NCBI GenBank assembly: GCA_021018815.1
Contig: JAITYX010000058.1
Location: 1,753,001-1,817,000, forward strand
DNA: 64,000 nt
Reading direction: 5' to 3'
DNA from: Talinum fruticosum
Lineage: Eukaryota > Streptophyta > Magnoliopsida > Caryophyllales > Talinaceae
The notes under the pieces: model-generated
Told to the model about the DNA's origin: nothing
Seen by the model: the letters and a program-made list of their open reading frames with translations, nothing else
The model's database searches: none
Shown: in pieces, positions 54,100 through 64,000 of the stretch
Position numbering within the stretch: the stretch's first letter is position 1
Layout of the letters: every line of letters starts with the position of its first letter
Made by a program: the position numbers and the translations under genes

Positions 54100-54330
54100 C
54101 TTAGAGGTCACCATAGACCTCCCCACGACTAGTGGGTGTCAAAGGTTGATTCTAAAGGTCAACATGGGCCTTTCCACGGTCAGTGGGGACTTCTGGTGGC
54201 CACCACAGGATACCCCACAACCTGTGGGAGCACCCGTGGTGGGTGTTTCGGCTCATTTAGGTTGCTACTGGCCACCACGGCCTGCCTCACAGGTTGTGGG
54301 GGCACCCTTGATGGGTGGCAGGGGTTGCCA
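54100..54330 (+). repeat. Short imperfect tandem duplication
   Basis: Two or three related units with GGCCACCACGG/AGG, CCTGTGGGAGCACCC or GTTGTGGGGGCACCC and GGTGGGTG. They lie within LTR G3, after the 153-bp array. Confidence 0.6.
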
Positions 54331-55559
54331 AACTATATTTTCTTATCTTCTATGCATTTAGTCTTTGTAGGATATCTATGAAAGGTTTGCTTTATAAATT
54401 TTTCAGCATTGAAAGTATCATATTAGCTCAATAAAATCCATTAAAATGCACATACAAGATAAATACTTCTCATTCCAAGATTTGGACAAACTTGAACTAA
54501 CATTTCCAATCGCTGATCCGCAAGAGCATTATACCAAGCATATTCACTAACATATTTCAAACTCAAACCTCAACAAAACCATGATTTCACCAATATTTAA
54601 ACATGGTTGGTACACTCGTCATGTTCATACATGGATTTATAACAACAAAGGTAGAAGCTCAGTCAAGTAGATGATAATGATCATGTTTCTACTCCTTTTT
54701 CCTTTCTAACATCCTCCTAGCATGTTTATATCAATGAGTCACTCCAAAAACACATGCATGCATCAATTTCATGAAGTTTTGAGCATTCAAAGTTGGTCTA
54801 TAATCACACTTACGAAATTCATTTTGGTTGGAAAGTAATATACAGTGGGGAGGAGAACGAAACCCACCTTAATGAAAATGGTTAGAGCTAAGTTGTTGTT
54901 GGTTGTTGTATTCTTGCACCTTCCTTCTACCCCTTTACCTCTGTGCTTGGTTCTACTCTTAGTGAAGATGCTTAACAATGGAGGTTGAAGTTTGAAATGA
55001 ATGAGATTGAAGAAGATGAAGTTTCCTTTATTCTCTCTCTGTATCTCTCTCTTATTTGGAGCTGTTGGATTTTACATGAGGAAATGAGCCAAAATTCAAC
55101 ATCACATTTGACTTATGTATCAGATTTGGAGAGGCTGCAATTATTATTTAGAGTATGGAGTAGATAGGTTGAGAGTGTCGGATTTGAGGGGGAGGGAGTG
55201 GTGTTGCAATGATGGTTGGAGCATGGTGGTAGAGGTGGAGTGTAGCGATAGACAAAGGTGAAAGGAGAAGCAATCACATTTTTTGCCTAAATGGTGAGGT
55301 TTTGGGATGAAAACAATATGTTTTGAATTTTTAGACATTGGAAAGATAATCATGCTTTAAGATTTATTTAATCCAAGTAATTAGCAAACCAAATGAATAT
55401 TTTCCAAGCTTACTCCTAATATTATTTCCAACTAAATTAACCGTTAACTAACAAACTTGTAAATAAATACATATTTATATAAGCTAACTAACATGTTATA
55501 TGAATTTTACGACCAATCATTAACCTAAGTTATTTAGTGAGTAAGTCACATATACAAAT

Positions 55560-57048
55560 TAAAGACTCGGACTACGAATCTAGATCATTCCGAGTATTAC
55601 ACAAAGATTCGGGTACAAATCTCATCCCTCCTAAGTTTTTATTACAAGTCATTCTGAGTACCATAGAAACTCCTATTTAAGTTTTCATTTGATTCCGATT
55701 GAATCGGAACACACGTTCTTATCTATCTTCTCACATTGATGTTTCGAGTCACTCGGACACCACTCAGATTTATCGCATGTTCAAATAATCTCTCTAACAC
55801 TTCTTATCCGAGTTCGACTACATATTCTGAAGTAAAGTGAATTACGAGCATTAATTTATCTTTCTAAGTCAATATGTTTGTTTGAGAATTATTTGTCCAG
55901 ATCAAGTACGTATACTCTAATGTTTTCACTCTTACAACTTGATCCTTCTTAGGATCGACTCTAATGGAATTTGAGTATAATGAATATTAGACTTTGAAAA
56001 TTCCACTCTTCTAGGCCGAGAGATAATTATGCACTTAATTATCCTAACTAAATTATTATTTGTGCCTAATCTTGGACCAAAGTGTTTTATAGTTTGAGAA
56101 CCAAAATTATTTACTTTTGTAGGTTATCCAAACGAGATCATCTTATTTTTGAATTACAAAAGTAACCGACTTCAAGCTGTCAATCACCAGCAGACAAGGC
56201 TTTTCTACTTCTAAACAAGGCTCGATACATCGTGTCGGGGTTGTTTGTTTCCAAAACTGGAAAACTTCAACGCTAAGCTCAACAGTGGTTTCAACCCTAC
56301 TTTTTAGACAACGCCAATTGATTGGAGCACCCTTAGGAGTCAAGAGCCGTTGCACAACGTTTACATCTCAACGGATCTTTTACGAGCGACTCGAAAAACC
56401 GTTACAACTGTCACAAAGGACTTCGTTCGAAATTAGTCACAACGGCTAATCCGCTTGGTCATCTATAAATAGAAGTCACCTCTCAAGACTTGAAGATTGC
56501 TGGAATTATTATTGAAACACATTACTTAAGCAAAAGTCATTGTATTCATACTCAATCTTCTATTTACAACTCCCACCTTGTAATTCATACTTTACGAGTT
56601 GTAAAGTCTTGTAATTAGTTACATACTCTTCTTACTTTCTGAGTAAGGTCCCTTGACTGAGCTGTAAGGGTTAACTCAGCTCGGTTGTCCCTAGTTGTAA
56701 AGGTTATGTCGGTTAGGAAGTACTATATCAAACAAGGGAATTTATAAGTCTAGGAAAACTCTGTAAGGAATTGTTTAAGGGAGCAATTCTGGTTGAATCG
56801 ATCTACTTGTATTTTGCGGATTCAAAATAGTGGATTTGAATTGGTGCTTGGACTAGCACTTTCCATGGTTTTCTGCCCCATGAAGGTTTCCACATATATC
56901 TGAGTTTACACTTTTCTGAGTCCAATCTAGACTCAAATTGTCTTGAGTACTCTTTTCAAGCTTAAATCTTCCAAGTTTGTTAAAATTTCTTCATCACCCT
57001 ATTCACCACCCTCTAGGGTGACTAAGACTCTCCACGAGCAAACCTTCA
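55560..57048 (+). repeat. 5' LTR of SIRE copy E
   Basis: It begins TAAAGACTCGG (TG altered to TA) and ends AAACCTTCA, 1489 bp. The TATA box TATAAATAGAAG is at about 56464. It is the reverse-orientation homologue of the LTRs of A-D. Confidence 0.88.
56464..56475 (+). promoter_or_regulatory. TATA box of SIRE E 5' LTR
   Basis: TATAAATAGAAG follows GGTCATC. The same sequence is in the 3' LTR at about 63873. It is the likely core promoter of the element. Confidence 0.65.
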
Positions 57049-57050
57049 AT

Positions 57051-57062
57051 TGGTATCGAGCC
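57051..57062 (+). other. Primer binding site of SIRE copy E
   Basis: TGGTATCGAGCC, two bases after the 5' LTR; same one-base-short initiator-Met type as the other copies. Confidence 0.8.
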
Positions 57063-57107
57063 TAGCCTTTCAGAAAGGATCTAAGAATCCAAAGGTCTAA
57101 AGATCAA

Positions 57108-58242
57108 ATGGCTCATAACAACGGAGAGTTCGATGAAGGAAGATCTTCCAAGCAAACCACCTAAGTTCAAAGGATAAAATTTCATGCACTTGGAAGAAGC
57201 TAATGGAATGCTTTCTATTGGACAATGATGAAAGATGTCCGGAACATCATACAAGAAGACGATTACATTCCAATGAAGATGGAAGATACAAGACTTGTGC
57301 CTAAAGCAAAGTTCGAGTACACCACTAAAGAGGCAGAAAATTTCAGAAAGAACTTTAAAGCAATGAACATTATGATGTGCGCCATCAGCTCGGAAGAATA
57401 CAACAGAGTGTCAGCTTGTAACATATCTAAAGAAGTGTCGGACACTTTTATCAACACGAGATGAAGGAACAAGCCAAGTAAGACAAGCGAAGATAATTCA
57501 ATATGTTCACAAATATGAGCTGTTCAAGATGGAGCCAAAAGAAAACATCACTAAGATGTTTATATGCTTCACCGAGATTACAATAAATCTCAAATCTCCG
57601 GGTAGAAAGATTTCCCATGAAGAGATGTGCGAAAAAATCCTAAGAAGTCTACCCAAGTGAAGATGGGGTCCCAAGGTGACAACCATTGAGGAAGCGTAGA
57701 ACCTCTCTCAACCAAAGCCAGACGAACCGATTGGGAAGTTACCTACCCATGAAATCCATCCGGAGGAAGAGGATGTCGAGGTCGGCACCAAAAAGAACAT
57801 TGCACCGAAAGCCTCGTAAAGCGAGAGGAGAAAATCTGAGTTCCTCATATTCTGAAGAAGATCCTATGGCACTCATTGCTTGAGGCTTCAAAAGAATGAT
57901 GAAGCACAAGAAATGAGAGAAGAGGCCAAGGGAAGAGTTCTACAAGAAAGATAAGAAGGACAGAAAAGGTAAACATTCCTCCCCTTCAAAGTTATCTTTA
58001 ACTAAGAACTCGATTGTTTTGAATGTGGCAAGCAAAGATCACATAGTCAAAGACTATCCAAGGAGAAAGAGGGACAGAAAGAAGAAGAAGGCTATGATGG
58101 CCACGTGGAGTGATGAAGACTCATCTAAAGAAGATGAAGATTCTAACGACTCAAAGTGTCTAATGGCACTAGCAATCTCGGAAGCTGAATCCGAGTCGGA
58201 CTCGACAATTCGGACACTCGAGGAGACAAATCCTCAAGAGGT
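57108..58242 (+). pseudogene. gag: SIRE E gag, C-terminal third deleted
   Basis: It starts MAHNNGEFDEGRSS at 57108 and is stopped early. Frames continue with VRNIIQEDDYIPMKMEDTR, NIMMCAISSEEYNRVSACN (57225-57464), a GKLPTHEIHPEEEDVE-like region, then DEDSSKEDEDSNDSKCLMAL and the segment ending NPQEV at about 58242. In B-D, NPQEV is followed by several hundred bases of coiled coil and basic tail. Here it runs straight into the protease sequence. Confidence 0.83.
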
Positions 58243-58500
58243 AACTCGGAAAAGGACAAAACGTCATTGGTACCTAGACAGTGGATGTTCACGCCACCTG
58301 TCAGGAGATTCAAGACTTTTTTCGAGTTGGAAGATTACAAAGGAGGCAAAGTCACTTTTGGAGATGACAAGTAAAGGCAAGATAGTTGGAATAAGCAAGA
58401 TTTGACAAGAAGACAACCTGGTCAGCCCAGCCTATCTTGTCAAGGGATTAAAGTACAATCTACTCAAGCATCTCTCAACTATGTGACAAAGGTCAAGAGG
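58243..58500 (+). pseudogene. pol: SIRE E protease and pre-integrase remnant
   Basis: Continuing the gag frame, TRKRTKRHWYLDSGCSRHLSGD retains the D-S-G active site. After a shift, IVGISKI and a LVKGLKYNLL.HLSTM..KGQE pre-integrase piece follow to about 58500. There the sequence jumps to the integrase-RT linker. No integrase zinc-binding or catalytic core is present. Confidence 0.83.
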
Positions 58501-58850
58501 GAAAACTAAGTGAGTCAACATTCTCGGATCTGAAACTCGGTCGAGATAAAGATGATCTTGCTGAAGCTTAGCTCGAGACGGAATCAAAGGAAAGCAGCTC
58601 GGAATATCATGACTCGGATCGAACCAGCTTTGGAGCCAGCTCGGAATGCTGAAGGCCAAACACATGAGCAAGCTCAAACAGATCAGATCATTGAAGATCA
58701 ACCAGTTTAACCACAAATCTGGTGAACCGGAGAATAGGTAGAGCATGCAAATATGTTTCGAGTCACCCACTCGATAACATCTTGTCCGACATCAACAAGT
58801 GGGGTAAGAACTCGTTCTTCTTTGTAAAATTTATGTGCATTCACTGCATT
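58501..58850 (+). pseudogene. pol: SIRE E linker after integrase deletion
   Basis: Translation begins SESTFSDLKLGRDKDDLAEA, which corresponds to the D linker at 37500-37600. It then decays. The jump from the pre-integrase region to this linker removes about 1 kb holding all of integrase. Confidence 0.75.
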
Positions 58851-59640
58851 TATATCATTGACTAAACCCGGAAATGCACTAGAGGCCCTAAATGAACCTG
58901 AATGGGTAGAGGTCATGCAAGAGGAACTTATTCAATTTGAGAGAAACCAAATCTGGACTTTGACCAAACGACCTTCTAACCACCCGATCATAGGAACTAA
59001 ATGGGTTTTGAAGAACAAACTGGATAAGGGTGGGTTGGTAGTCAAAAATAAGGCTGGACTTGTGGCTTAAGGTTACAATCAAGAAGAAGGAATTGATTGT
59101 GGGGAAACATTTGCACCAGTTGCTAGGATTGAAGCAATTAGAATCCTATTGGCATTTGCATCATGCATGAATATTAAATTGTATCAAATGGATGTCAAAT
59201 GTGCTTTTCTAAATGGTTTCATTCAAAAGGAAGTCTATGTTGAGGAACCCTCTGGATTTGAAAACTCATAATTTCCAAATCATGTTTTCAAGTTGCAAAA
59301 GGCTCTTTATGGTCTTAAATAAGCTCTCGAGCTTGGTATGAAAGAGTGAGCAATTTCTTGGTTGAAAATGATTTTAAAAGAGCTCAAATGGACAAACCCC
59401 TTTTTATAAAAACCAAAGGGAAAGACTTTCTTATTGTTCAAATTTATGTTGATGATATAATTTTTGGAGCCACTAATGAAAATCTCTGTCGAGATTTTTC
59501 GAGTTAATGAGACGGCAATTCCAAATGAGCATGATGGAGAGCCCAATTTCTTTCTTAGTCTACAAATTAAACAAGAAAAGGATGGAATTTATGTCCATCA
59601 ATCTAAGTATACTTAGGAATTGCTGAAGAAGTACAAACTT
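58851..59640 (+). pseudogene. pol: SIRE E reverse transcriptase
   Basis: Frames give [90 protein letters not shown] (out of frame near 59445) and FFLSLQIKQEKDGIYVHQ. Four or more stops and shifts. Motif order is that of copia RT. Confidence 0.87.
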
Positions 59641-60384
59641 CAAGATGCAAAACATGCAGCAACACCAATGAGTAGCAGCATGAAACTCAACTCGGACGAA
59701 AAAGGTAAGGAAGTAGATCAAAAACTCTATCGAGGTATAATTGGATCTCTATTATATCTCACATCCAATGAGGCCGGACATTATGTTTAGTGTATGTCCG
59801 TGTGCAAGATTCCAAGCTAATCCAAAAGAATCACATCTCACTACGGTGAAGAGAATTTTTAGATATCTCCAAGGACTCGGAATCTAGGTCTATGGTTCTC
59901 AAGAGACTCGGAACCGACCCTCACTAGATACTCGGATGCCGACTATGCTTGGATACAAGGTTGATAGAAAGAGCACCTCAAGAGCATGCGAGTTTCGGGT
60001 CAATCCCTTATATCTTGGCACTCAAAGAAGCAAAACTCGGTTGCTCTATTAGCTGCTGAAGCTGAGTACATAGCAGCTGGAGCATGCTATGCTCGGATTC
60101 TATGGATCAAGCAACACTTGAAAGTCCTTGGACTTTCATTTAAATCAATTCCAATCAAGTGTGACAATCAAAGTGCAATCAGCATCACTAAGAATCTAGT
60201 CCAGACTCGAAAGACAAAGCATATTGAGGTCGGGTATCATTTTCCGAGAGAGCATTATGAGAAAGGTGATATTGAACTTGAATTCATTCCCACAAAATTT
60301 CAATTAGCTAATATCATTACTAAGCCACTTAGTGAGGATCAGTTTTGTTTTATTAGGAATGAACTTGGCATGATAAATGCATGA
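59641..60384 (+). pseudogene. pol: SIRE E connection and RNase H
   Basis: The long frame 59986-60384 ends at TGA and carries SLISWHSKKQNSVALLAAEA, EYIAAGACYARILW, CDNQSAISITKN and LEFIPTKFQLANIITKPL, finishing FIRNELGMINA. Within it, AEAEYIAA supplies a catalytic glutamate region and CDNQSAI the third acidic site. Upstream, YSDADYAW (out of frame) gives the first. It is the best-preserved RNase H of the set. Confidence 0.88.
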
Positions 60385-60916
60385 TTATGTGTTACATGTT
60401 CCTTTCTTTTTCTTAATAACAATTAGTTCGGTTGACCCAGTGATACCGAGCTAGGAGTTATTATTTGTTTGTGCTTTCTAAGTCACTCGAAACTTTGCTT
60501 GAGTCGGACTCGGTTTTGAGAAAATTGGACTTCAAACTTCGAAATCATCTCTAGATTAGTGGAGAATTTCAGAAATTCCTTTTAAAATTTCTCTTTCTCT
60601 CTCGCTACCGCGCACATCAATAAGTGAACTAGCTGTTGGGAGACAGGACACTAGAATTCTAACCGTTAGAGAGCGGAACGGACACACCGGTCCGAGGGGA
60701 CCGTTGCAGGTTTGGGTTAGAACAAATACTGAAGGACATTCCTTTAGCTATAAATAGTATCCCTTTTCGTTCATTTCGCTACTTTACTCTCTGCTAACCT
60801 AAACTCTCGCGCACTTTATTCTCACAATCTAAGCTCTTAAGCATTCACAACACTCTCAGTACTCTCTATCTCTCTCTTCTTCGAGTTCACTCTCTTTCTT
60901 CTTAAACACCTCAACT
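60385..60916 (+). other. SIRE E spacer between RNase H and extra ORF
   Basis: Contains a possible internal promoter: GGCTATAAATAGTATC at about 60747-60762 followed by CT-rich sequence, about 160 bp before the extra ORF. Copy C has a TATA-like motif at the corresponding place (about 29510). This would allow separate transcription of the ORF, but there is no direct evidence. Confidence 0.5.
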
Positions 60917-62372
60917 TTGCCTAAGAGAGGCTTCGCTCCGGACTTTCTAGGGTCTGCAACAAAGAAGCCTAGAACCACGAATCAAGAGGGTCCTTCTAAC
61001 CCGTCCAAAATCCTAGTCACCCAACATCTCACGTTAGATGACAATTTCTTTCCAACCACAATGTTTTCGTGGTTGAAACACATCAAAACCACCGGCGTAT
61101 ATAATTTTCTATGTTTCAATGAGTTCATATACCCAAAACTCATTGCTGAGTTCTACTCAAACCTTTCTTACTTCGAGGGGATCATCATCTCAAGAGTTCA
61201 CAACACTATGGTACACATAAATCTCTCTCTCCTCCATCGTATTTTCAAAGTCTCTTCTATCTTTCTCAACAAGCAACCCCATCCCCTTCAACGAGGTTGC
61301 TGATGATTTCTTCGAAAAATATACCAAGGAAGTCCCCGAGTCAAGCAAGAATTTTTCTCGTGACTCGGATCAAGACCGAGGCTAGACTTCTGTGTTTCTT
61401 GCTGATGAGAACTTTCTTCTCTCATCATTCCAGACAAAGAGAATCCTAACTCAAAGATTCTCAAAGCTTTGTTCGACATTCTAGAGGGCTACGACGTAGA
61501 CCTCTTTCCCGCTATAATGAGCGAGATGGCCACCGTGCCAACTCAATCAAAGAAATCCACCCCTCTTCCTTTCGGAGCCCTTCTTACCCTTGTTTTTAAG
61601 CAATTCAAGGCTCCGCTCCCTTAGACCCAAACGAAGTGTCCGAGGCTGCCATCGTTGTTAGAAAAAAGAGCTTCTTGGATACGGGTACTAGGAAACCCAA
61701 CCTGGTGTCCGGGTCCACGGCTCGAACCGAGGTAACCTTCCCTCCGCCTCGGACTCACCTCTCACTCCCTCCTCCACCTGGCGGTGCTTCCACCTTAGGT
61801 CCCCCTCTCCAAGCAGCTGCTGCTTTGTCTACCACACCGATAGCCAAGCTCACTTCTATGTCCACGGAATTCTAGGACAGTCTTTGCTCCTTCAAACTTG
61901 TTCTTCGTAACATGACCATCAACCAAAAACGACCCAATCTCAAATTCGAGAGCAACAAGATATGCTTCTCAAAATGAAGAATCTGGTTAAGAAGCAATAG
62001 GAGATGCTTGAGCTCCTCCAAGAGAGGTGATCAAAGGCCACTCAGGACCCAAACAACTCAAACACGTCCGAAGAGTCCTCGAGCCCTACCAAGTCTCCTT
62101 CTAGAGAGGCAGCAGAAGAAGAAGAGGAACCTGCGGCTGAAGCAGCTTTTTCGAGGAGAAGGAGGAAGAGAACGAAGAGGAGACGGAGGAAGGAGAGAAG
62201 AAGGAAGAAGCCGAGGGACAACGTGATGATGTTCCTCAACCGGAACCGATAAGCTCGGACAGTAATCCGAGTGAGTCGGAAGACCCTGCGGATGTTGGAC
62301 AGTCCGCAGCAGCCAAGCTCGAAGAAGCACCCCCTCTACAACGTTCCAAGAGGATAAGCCTCCGGACGACCT
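60917..62372 (+). pseudogene. SIRE E extra 3' ORF, plant transposon protein-like
   Basis: The expected start codon is TTG here instead of the ATG seen in C, then PKRGFAPDFLGSATKKPRT. The globular part has LTLDDNFFPTTMFSWL, NEFIYPKLIAEFYSNL, IPFNEVADDFFEKY, NSKILKALFDILEGYDVDL and TPLPFGALLTLVFKQFK. A proline-rich stretch follows, then an acidic tail (EEENEEETEEGEKKEE) ending ISLRTT stop near 62372. Domain and C-terminus match copy C. It resembles PF20167-type putative plant transposon proteins. No membrane segment is evident, so a true envelope role looks unlikely. Confidence 0.66.
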
Positions 62373-62953
62373 AATTTTGGCTCGGCCACTTCCAGTCTGC
62401 CGCCGCCCGCATCATCAACATTATCACAAGCATACCAGGGCAGGGCGCACTCGCATGCTCATCCGCCTTAACTCAAATCGCCCCAAATCCACCATCCTAA
62501 TTTCTTTTTTTTATTTTTTTGTCCGGACATCAATTGTATCGGCTTGATACATTCTTCCCTATTTTTTTTTTTTTGCTGAAAGGCAAGGCGGAGAATATCG
62601 GAAAAATTGTTGTCTTGTTTAGGGGAGTTTTCTCACCCTCTTTTTTGTGTATTTTCCTTGTTTTCTATATATATATGAATGAAGTGTTATTTTCGAGCAT
62701 ACTGATTTCCGAGTTCACTCTTTCCGAGTTTGAATTCCTTATTATTTAGTTTTGCTCGATATATCAGCTCGTTTTTTTTTCCTCTATTTCGCTCCGATAT
62801 AATTGCTCATATATGAGTGCTCTGTAGAAATATACTAAGTACGAATCACTTCACACATTACTCTATATTATGAGATATTCTACTCAAGTAAGAATAAAAA
62901 CTCATGATTATTTTACTAACAAAGTTTCTATATAAGTATGGATGCCTTTCATT
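62373..62953 (+). other. SIRE E 3' untranslated region
   Basis: AT-rich sequence with T-runs and no coding signal, ending just before the polypurine tract. Parts (TTTTGTCCGGACATCA, GCTGAAAGGCAAGG) align with copies B and C. Confidence 0.6.
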
Positions 62954-62966
62954 AAAAGGGGGAGAT
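62954..62966 (+). other. Polypurine tract of SIRE copy E
   Basis: AAAAGGGGGAGAT directly precedes the 3' LTR; counterpart of 6008-6022 in copy B. Confidence 0.88.
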
Positions 62967-64000
62967 TGAAGACTCGGACTCTAAATCTATATCATTCCGA
63001 GTATTAGATAAAGACTCGAGTACAAATCTCATCCCTCCTAAGTTTTGATTACAAGTCATTCCGAGTACCATAGAAACTCCTGTTTAAGTTTTCATTTGAT
63101 TCTAATTGAATCGGAACACACGTTCTTATCTATCTTCTCACATTGATGTTTCGAGTCACTCGGACACCACTCAGATTTATCGCATGTTCAAATAATCTCT
63201 CTAACACTTCTTATCCGAGTTCGACTGCATATTCCGAACTAAAGTGAATTACAAGCATTAATTTATCTTTTTAAGTCAGTATGTTTGTTTGAGAATTATT
63301 TGTCCAGATCAAGTACGTATACTCTAATGTTTTCACTCTTACAACTTGATCCTTCTTAGGATCGACTCTAATGGAATTTGAGTATAATGAATATTAGACT
63401 TTGAAAATTCCACTCTTCTAGGCCAGAGATAATTATGCACTTAATTATCCTAACTAAATTATTATTTGTGCCTAATCTTGGACCAAAGTATTTTATACTT
63501 TGAGAACCAAAATTATTTACTTTTGTAGGTTATCCAAACGAGGTCATCTTATTTTTGAATTACAAAAGTAACCGGCTTCAAGTCTGTCAATCACCAAGCA
63601 GACAAGGCTTTTCTACTTATAAACAAGGCTCGAGACACTATGTCGGGGTTGTTTGTTTCCAAAACTGGAAAACTTCAACGCTAAGCTCAACAAGTGGTTT
63701 CAACCCTACTTTTCGGACAACACCAATTGATTGGGGCACCCTTAGGAGTCAAGAGTCATTGCACAACGTTCACATCTCAACGGATCTTTTCGAGCGACTC
63801 GAAAAACCTTTACAACGGTCACAAAGGACTTCGTTCGTAAATTAGTCACAACGGCTAATCCGCTTGGTCATCTATAAATAGAAGCCACCTCTCAAGACTT
63901 GAAGATTGCTGGAATTATTATTGAAACACATTACTTAAGCAAAATTCATTGTATTCATACTCAATCTTCTATTTACAACTCCCACCTTGTAATTCATACT
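62967..64000 (+). repeat. 3' LTR of SIRE copy E, first 1034 bp
   Basis: It begins TGAAGACTCGGAC and matches 55560-56600 closely. The TATA box is at about 63873. It is cut by the window end. Confidence 0.9.

Larger units (their letters stand above)
52423..55559 (+). repeat. G3: long gypsy LTR, interrupted by SIRE E
   Basis: It starts TGTAATGCCCCCGACCC, a start typical of long Tekay-type chromovirus LTRs, and extends at least 3.1 kb to the SIRE E insertion. The end is outside the window. It contains a TA microsatellite, four 153-bp tandem repeats and a second shorter duplication. No element genes are visible, so solo LTR versus part of a full element is open. Confidence 0.6.
55560..64000 (+). 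mobile_element. SIRE copy E, plus strand, runs off the window
   Basis: The only plus-strand SIRE copy: 5' LTR (55560-57048), primer site, gag, PR, RT, RNase H, extra ORF, polypurine tract and the first 1034 bp of the 3' LTR. Integrase and the C-terminal third of gag are deleted. It is inserted in LTR G3. The two LTRs look about 92-95% identical by eye over the shared part. Confidence 0.9.

Noticed and set aside
60917..62372. True retroviral envelope gene in SIRE E
   Set aside because: No signal peptide, membrane helix or cysteine pattern seen; the motifs fit a plant transposon protein domain instead.

Overview
The window is plant nuclear heterochromatin: about 64 kb of nested, decayed transposable elements. 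I see no intact host gene, tRNA, rRNA or bacterial feature. Plant origin is shown by SIRE/Maximus-type Ty1/copia elements, a Tat/Ogre-type Ty3/gypsy element with two RNase H domains and a plant mobile domain, a CACTA transposon with CACTACAAAAAA ends, and relics of a Mutator-like transposase and a GRF zinc-finger gene. The species cannot be told from the sequence.

Layout, left to right. (1) 1-2143 is the 5' end of a minus-strand SIRE copy (A), inserted in a Mutator-like transposase relic (2144-2405). (2) From 2916 to 52063 runs one old plus-strand Tat-type gypsy element (G1), inserted in a minus-strand GRF zinc-finger relic whose halves lie at about 2620-2915 and 52064-52200. G1 is split by later insertions. 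SIRE copy B (4476-13269, TSD CGGGG) sits in its 5' LTR. A CACTA element (17866-26032) lies between protease and reverse transcriptase. A truncated TGTAACACC-type LTR (G2a), SIRE copy C and SIRE copy D (26961-42309) replace most of the reverse transcriptase. A solo LTR of the same type (G2b, 44696-47543) follows the integrase. After that come a plant-mobile-domain pseudogene (47590 to about 49620), the polypurine tract and the 3' LTR (50131-52063). (3) A third gypsy LTR type (G3) begins at 52423 and carries 153-bp tandem repeats and a TA microsatellite. It is interrupted by a plus-strand SIRE copy (E, 55560 to the window end).

The SIRE family is gag-PR-INT-RT-RNaseH flanked by LTRs of about 1.5 kb, with an extra 3' ORF resembling the putative plant transposon protein family in copies C and E. 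B has lost this ORF. E has lost integrase and the gag C-terminus. No copy is visibly intact, since every coding region carries frameshifts and stops. Judged by eye from LTR similarity, G1 is oldest and B is among the youngest.

The most unusual signal is that differences between SIRE copies, even between the two LTRs of B, concentrate at CAG/CTG triplets, which appear variously as CAG, CGAG, CGG, CGA or ACG. This may be a base-calling artefact at methylated CHG sites, and it would inflate the apparent number of frameshifts. I did not find a convincing new biological system. The best candidates for follow-up are the SIRE 3' ORF and the mobile-domain ORF carried by G1.
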